A stretch of DNA of 64,000 nucleotides from Coniferiporia sulphurascens (taxonomy: Eukaryota; Basidiomycota; Agaricomycetes; Hymenochaetales; Hymenochaetaceae): assembly GCA_002794785.1 (NCBI GenBank), contig NBBA01000013.1:496001-560000 (forward strand), given 5' to 3'. Positions 58,647-64,000 of this stretch are shown here, in pieces (positions within the stretch are counted from its first letter, which is position 1; the number at the start of each line of letters is the position of its first letter). Under the pieces are notes generated by a model that was not told where the DNA came from, did not search any database, and worked only from the letters and a program-made list of their open reading frames with translations. The translations under genes and the position numbers were made by a program.

Positions 58647-61600
58647 ATGCAAGCACAGTCATTACGCCAACAAGTACGCTCATTTACCGAAGACCGCAGA
58701 AGCAAATCTAACATACCAGTTCTGACCTCGCTCGTCGTCTCGGTAGACAGCCGTCAGTCCGCAACAGAGCCTTGCTGTAATCAAGACTCTCCTTAGCGCA
58801 AGTTTCGGTTGCATCGCATACCTTCGGTAAGCTAACCTCTTCACATTAGAATTGGGCGCATATATACACGCTCTATGACATAACCCGTTGATTCATGCTA
58901 ACTCTGCGCATTGCAGTAATCTATTGCCAGAAGAAAATTTTGGAGAAGGCATATTGTCAAATACTAATAACGTGTTACCTTTTTTTCATACTACATTTCC
59001 AAGGCCGCCTCACCTCCAGTGAAAAAGGTTTGGACGGAGGGCCCTCACAAGATTCGCAACCCGAAGGCCAAAGGCACGTCAGCGGTGTAACTATCAAGAC
59101 AGTTACGCGCGGATTTTCCACAGAAGCGGACAAGCTACTCAACTACCTTGTGTGTTGTATCCTGTCTTCTAAGAATACTGTTCAAACTCCTTTCAACAAG
59201 GAACACGGAATTTTTCACGCCATTGAGCAGCAGTACCTCAAAAGCTTCATTTTCGCCATATACTTAGTGAGTTAGATTCAATATTGTTTTTGTTCATGCG
59301 GTAACCATGCAACTAGGACAACGAAGATCCCAACAAGTGAGTTTTTTTATCGACATGAAAGTAATGCCTCGTAATAAGTTTTATTTACCGCAGCATTGTG
59401 GAGGCCTATACTTACACCATAACTGTATGTGTGTACTTTTCAACGCTGTGATCTGTCTCTAATAACACCTCTAGTATCACACCGTGCCGGGGACCGAAAT
59501 CACTGTACCAATATTATCGCTGGATGATCAACTTAATAGCTTATCTCTCAACGGGTGTTCAAAGACCACTACTGACCCAGTTGCACTTGCGACACTTAAG
59601 GGAAGGGCACCGACTCTGGGAGATGTTAAGCAAAGTGTAAAGGTAAGTCTCTTGCCATTGAAGAGTCGCGCCAGTCGTTGATATTTCGTAGGCACTTATT
59701 AAGAATTTAATTCTCGCAACGCAGTCTCTAGAGCCTTTGCCTAGTACGTATTTTCCCCTGATAACGCATCATAGATGTCGACCGCAAGAACAGAACGACG
59801 TTTCGCCACGTTTAAATTATATTACCAAGACAAAACCCCTTCCGAGTACGAACCTCCATTCTTTCGACCTGGAGACCCGGAAAAGGACAAGCTCGTATTC
59901 ACGACACATAACAAATCCGAAGTACCGGAGAAATTCAGTGTGGGATCTGTCGTCACCCCATATCACGGGTAGGTTTGGCACCTGGCACACGGGTTATTAC
60001 GTCGCCTGGACTAAAATGTTTCTCGTTAAGGATTGACGTTCAAATCCAATCGGTGGTAAAGTATATTCCGAACGGCGATGATAATGACACCCAGTTTACT
60101 GGAGTCGAGCATATACCAAAGGGAGGGATTGGCGGTTTGCAAAGTGCGAGGGATTCCGGCTTCCGTTCTAGGCAGCTGGATGCACAACGCCAAGATGCTG
60201 AAGAGCGTGTCGTCGCCTGGAACGCAGAAGACCCGAGATGGACCGACGCAGATGCCGAAGGCGAGGATGATGACGAATTTGCCGACGATTCTGGTATAGG
60301 ATTGGATGGTCCGCTTGGTGTGAGGAAAGCAGACGGAAGCGTTGTTCCGTTCAATGCTAACAGTACGGACACGATGGAGGCCGATGAGGCCGACGTCCAC
60401 TATTTCGGAAGGCCCGAGATCGCACCAAGCCATGTCAAGCATTTGGTTTGTCGTTTTGTCTGTTTGTTCGTGATAAAAACTTAATTAGTACAGCGAGGAA
60501 ATCAAAAAGAAACAACCACTGGCAATCTCGAACCGACTCAGCAACTCGAGGAGACCCAGGCCATCTCTTCCATCGGCGACTTTTCCAATGAAGACGCAGC
60601 TGAAAGTGGTACCGCCCAAACGGGTTTAGTTAACAATTCTGATTCTAGTAGAGGGGTCGATACTCAAGTGCTTAAAGCAATGCTTGGCCAGTCCGTTATG
60701 GAATGGACCGCCGACACTGAGATGATGGGTACCCACTTTTTTGTTCCCAAAAGCTACCTGGCTGATTTTCCTATCTCGTGTTGGACCAGATTTGGAAACG
60801 CAGCAGGCAAATGTGCCTTGTCACGATTCCATTGAATCGTATTCCTGTGAGGGAACCACTGGGAAACTACCGACAGATCTGTCTTCTCGAGCCTCGAACA
60901 CGAGACCTCATACGGATATTGTTGATGACGCAGCCTGTGCTTGTGAATTAGACGTGAGCTTTTCAAGTTCCTTACGACGGCATAGCAAAATAAACGGATT
61001 TTTAGGATGGCGATGATCTCGTTTACTGCGATAGTTGTCAAAAATGGCTCCACCTTTGGTATGTACAAAATTGTAAAGGGCATAGTCGATGACCCTCAAG
61101 TGTTTGCATAGGTGCATGGGGTACGTTCAGGAAGCTTTGGAGGCCCAGCCAATCACTGAAGTTTATTAGCTACCACTCGCCTGAAGATCCACGACTCCCA
61201 TCAAGTTTCGTCTGCATCCCTTGCCGCCTGCAGAGTGACGTAAATTTCCAACTAATCAAAGAATCCTATCCCGACATCCTCGCTGCATTTATGGACCTCG
61301 CTCTCTTTCGGTTGGTCCTTGGTCCGGCCCTGCGATGCTTAATTCTGATGCGTCTCAGCCGTTCCATCAAGCTCGTTGAAAAGAGTAACCCGGGAAGTCT
61401 CAAGGAATTCCGGGTAGTGGCTAAATGCGAGGCTTCCTTGGCTGGACAGCTTTGGAAGCGACTTGAGCGCGAAGGTAGGCTTCAAGTGGCTATCTCTCCT
61501 AAATAGTACCCGATGTCTGACACTATTTCGTTAAAGGATTCATAGTGGTCGAGGTTACCGAGACTGACCAGCTTGGTCTAGTCGAAACCCGCACTCGCAC

Positions 61601-62235
61601 ATCCCGTTCGAAGGCAAAAAAGGTCAAGGGCACGAAGCAGACACAGAAATACGTTTTTGTCCAGACTAGCAAGAAGAGCGCCGCATACAGGGGGTATTTC
61701 AGTCCCGGTAGCGACGCTGAGAAGACGATGCTTGGCCTGGATAATCTGGTACGTCTTCCCGTGTATCAAAGCCTCATGATTCGTCCGCCAGCCAGGCGGC
61801 GAGACCAATTGCTTCGGAAATTACAGGGCAGGAAGGGAAAGAGTAAGAAGACAAGGTCCGATAAAGGGAAGACCGGCACGAATGAGATGCGGGCAATAAC
61901 ACCTGTTGTGAGTAGTCACTTACGGTATCCCGCCAGAGAAATGTATTGACGATGATGTCAATCAAGGTGGAATCAAGGTAGCTCGTTCTATTTCTCCCTA
62001 AGCATCGTTTTGAGCGCCAATTGTTCGGAATAGGGGCTTGGTCGGCGGGAACCTTGTTACCGCGCGGGACGAGCGAGTCGAGATGGATTCACAAACGCAG
62101 GCTGACACACAGATCGTCGAACTACCAAACCCGGGCCTGAAGCGTTGCATCGGCTCGTCGCAGGAGACAGCCCGTGGGCACAGACGGAAGAAAGCAAAGG
62201 TGTCCGTCGTGGAAGGCGTCGACATAGAAGAGTGA
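58647..62235 (+). CDS. HOP1: HORMA-domain meiotic axis protein Hop1 with PHD-like finger
   Basis: Meiosis-specific axis component. Exon 1 (58647-58673) is MQAQSLRQQ. Exon 2 (58747-58826) opens the HORMA domain with SLAVIKTLLSASFGCIAYLR, continued by NLLPEENFGEGILSNT, GVTIKTVTRGFSTEADKLLNYLENGIFHAI, FIFAIYLDNEDPNNIVEAYTYTI, LTLGDVKQSVK-like repeats, RRFATFKLYYQDKTPSEYEPPFF and SVGSVVTPYHG. A disordered acidic part follows. The zinc finger reads LVYCDSCQKWLHLWCMG joined by a 49-nt intron to YHSPEDPRLPSSFVCIPCRLQ, giving CxxC, HxxC and CxxC pairs as in the PHD-like Hop1 finger. After it come a winged-helix-like segment (RLVLGPALRCLILMRLSRS) and a basic tail ending VEGVDIEE. About fifteen exons. 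Confidence 0.9.
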
Positions 62236-63305
62236 TTAACCAGCGGCGAGTCCCCACGGATTGTTCATTTCAAAGTAAGATTTGCACTGGATAGGTCTAC
62301 GGCGCTCAAATCTGGGGTTATACTACAACACGTGTGCATCAACTCATGAACGATGACTGGCTGAGCTGGTACTGCTGTGCCGACGAGCTTCGATTTCCCC
62401 ACTCCACGCCTCGCCTTGCCTCCGACTAATGCTACTGCCTGCTTGCTGTCTGTTTGCTGTGTACAATTCAACGGCTCTCCTTCTGTTCGGGGCTTGCGCC
62501 AATCGAGTAATATGCGTATGGTATCATGTACAGTATTAAACAGGTACTCAATTCAACAAAATATCAATGAGGCTGTCACCGCGTCACGCAGTCCGACTCG
62601 AGGCCGGCCCTGAAGGCGGACCAATAAAAATCGAAAGAAAATGTTCGTGCACTTTTCCCAATCCCCTCTTGCTTTGGCAATTTGTCGTGCTCGCTGTTCT
62701 ACGGCCGACAGTCTGCTGCGGGAGGCCTCGCAAGGAGATGAATTAAGGGTGCAAGGCATAGACTGCCCCTCCGTATCTATCTGAGGACCGCTCTGCTCAC
62801 GGTCCCCGAGATTCGTTAGCGTGGTGTACATATCTATATTATTATTATTATATTATTCTTTCGTTGGTGTAGCGATGCAGATTGGAGCTGATAACATTAC
62901 AGAATCCAATGGCCAGATGCAGAATGTAGCGTGCAAATTCTCGTTCGGCGTGAGCTTAAGATCTGCGAGTACAGTATCTAGTGGCCCCGCATTCCTCTCT
63001 ACTCTCTACTGCCACTAGCACCGGGCTCTTTGCCCCCCTTCCCTCTGTCCCTCCGCATCTCCGTCGTCGTTGCCGTTGCCGTCGACACCGACCCCGACAC
63101 CGGCCGGAAGACCGGATCGAGGCGCGACGCGTCATTCGATTGAATCAGCGCATAGGTAAGTGTCCCGAAAGCTCTAGACCCGCCACCGGGAAATCTCTGG
63201 TCTTTCAGTGGCCAGGTCCTCGCAGTCTGATCCTGACTTTGCTTCCTGCATATCTTCGTTTTCAGTGTCACTGTCCGCCCTCGACACTCACCCGTCCTCA
63301 CCGCC
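62236..63305. other. Intergenic 1.1 kb, no gene recognised
   Basis: Short frames (62377-62613, 62553-62831 minus) are motif-free. A run of TATTATTATTATATTATT near 62838-62856 is present. The region 63050-63130, with CGTCGT/CCGTTGCCG repeats, is the 5' side of the DOA1 gene. No RNA gene seen. Confidence 0.4.
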
Positions 63306-64000
63306 ATGCCGTACAAGCTCTCGGCTCAGCTGCGAGCTCACTCTTCCGACGTGCGTATGCGTACACAATGTCCTTTGCACGTTTGATTTACTTCTGTAAA
63401 CGTTTGTGCACTCTCCCTACAGGTGCGCGCTGTTGCCTCGCCCATCGATACGCTCGTCCTCTCCGCATCACGCGACAAAACGGCAGTGTCCTGGACGCGC
63501 CCTGCGTCCTCTGAGCCCTTTGTACAGGATTGCACCTTTCACGCAGGTAGCAAGTACATAAACGCCGTAGCATATATCCCACCCTCGCCGGAGGCGCCTA
63601 AGGGTGCGTACCCCCACTCCTGCAAAACTATCGATAACGACTACGGGGGTTGCTAATGCCTTCGTCCTTCCTGGCGCACAGGATATGCGGTCACTGGCGG
63701 TACCGAGACCGTGATTAACATATACCCGTTGGATGTGCCCTCCGACGAGCCCAGATACTCCCTCGTTGGACACACAGACAATGTCTGCGCACTAAACGCG
63801 TCAGCGTCGGGTCTGATTATATCGGGCTCATGGGACAAGTTCGCGCTTTGCTCCTCTCAATTCCTACATTTCTAATGGACGAATTCTCTCTTAGAACCGC
63901 AAAAGTGTGGCGCAACTTTCAAGAGTTGTACGAGCTCAGGGGGCACGAGCAGTCTGTATGGGCCGTCCAGATTCTGGACGAAGCCGACGAAATGTATCTC
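63306..64000 (+). CDS. DOA1: DOA1/UFD3 (PLAA) WD40 ubiquitin-binding protein, 5' part
   Basis: Cdc48 cofactor that binds ubiquitin and handles ubiquitin homeostasis. The start MPYKLSAQLRAHSSDVRAVASP is followed by WD40 blades: SASRDKTAVSWTRPAS, FHAGSKYINAVAYIPPSPEAPKG joined to YAVTGGTETVINIYPLDVP, YSLVGHTDNVCALNASASGLIISGSWDKTAKVWRNFQELYELRGHEQSVWAVQ. Introns lie after SSDV, after EAPKG and after SWDK. The PFU and PUL domains expected after the propeller lie beyond the right edge. The PYKLSAxLxxHxSDVRAV start is a good family marker. Confidence 0.88.

Overview
The window is nuclear DNA of a filamentous basidiomycete, most likely an Agaricomycete. The reasons are intron-dense genes with mostly 45-65 nt GT-AG introns, single-gene transcription units on both strands, and gene content that includes a HORMA/PHD Hop1, a WC-2-type PAS/GATA photoresponse factor, a DASH subunit, a Clp1-like candidate and a Crinkler-like protein. 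No species can be named from the sequence alone. All functions are read from translated motifs and remembered family features; no database search was run.

Layout: 1-5 kb carries a PLP aminotransferase (cut by the left edge), RIB3 and arginase. From 5 to 13.5 kb the DNA is gene-poor and looks accessory: one intron-split Crinkler-like gene (Ubl header, REase-like middle, atypical kinase end), an orphan ORF, a membrane-protein relic and simple repeats. From 13.5 to 21.5 kb there are a Zn2Cys6 regulator, isovaleryl-CoA dehydrogenase and IPK1, with a 2.2 kb gap between the last two. From 21.8 to 28.3 kb lies a very long kinesin-4-like motor. From 29.9 to 38 kb follow an SDR, an alpha/beta hydrolase, DAD3, ARPC1 and a TilS-like tRNA-lysidine synthase. 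From 38.7 to 46.2 kb there are a YTH m6A reader, LIS1/PAC1 with a small overlapping upstream candidate gene, and a BTB-like/Clp1-like protein. From 48.7 to 52.8 kb are WC-2 and a secreted type-B carboxylesterase. From 54.9 to 64 kb are RIB4, an SRP40/Nopp140 homologue, an ankyrin protein, HOP1 and a DOA1/PLAA WD40 protein cut by the right edge.

Functional links: RIB3 and RIB4 make the two substrates-to-lumazine steps of riboflavin synthesis but sit 52 kb apart, so they are not a cluster. Kinesin-4, LIS1, DAD3 and ARPC1 are cytoskeleton or spindle genes that are neighbours only in a loose sense. The rest is housekeeping.

Points that deserve a second look are the Crinkler-like REase-kinase protein with altered kinase motifs, two candidate ultra-short introns (20 and 21 nt), frame breaks near the 3' end of WC-2, a large disordered insert inside the kinesin motor core, and a small spliced ORF overlapping the LIS1 start.
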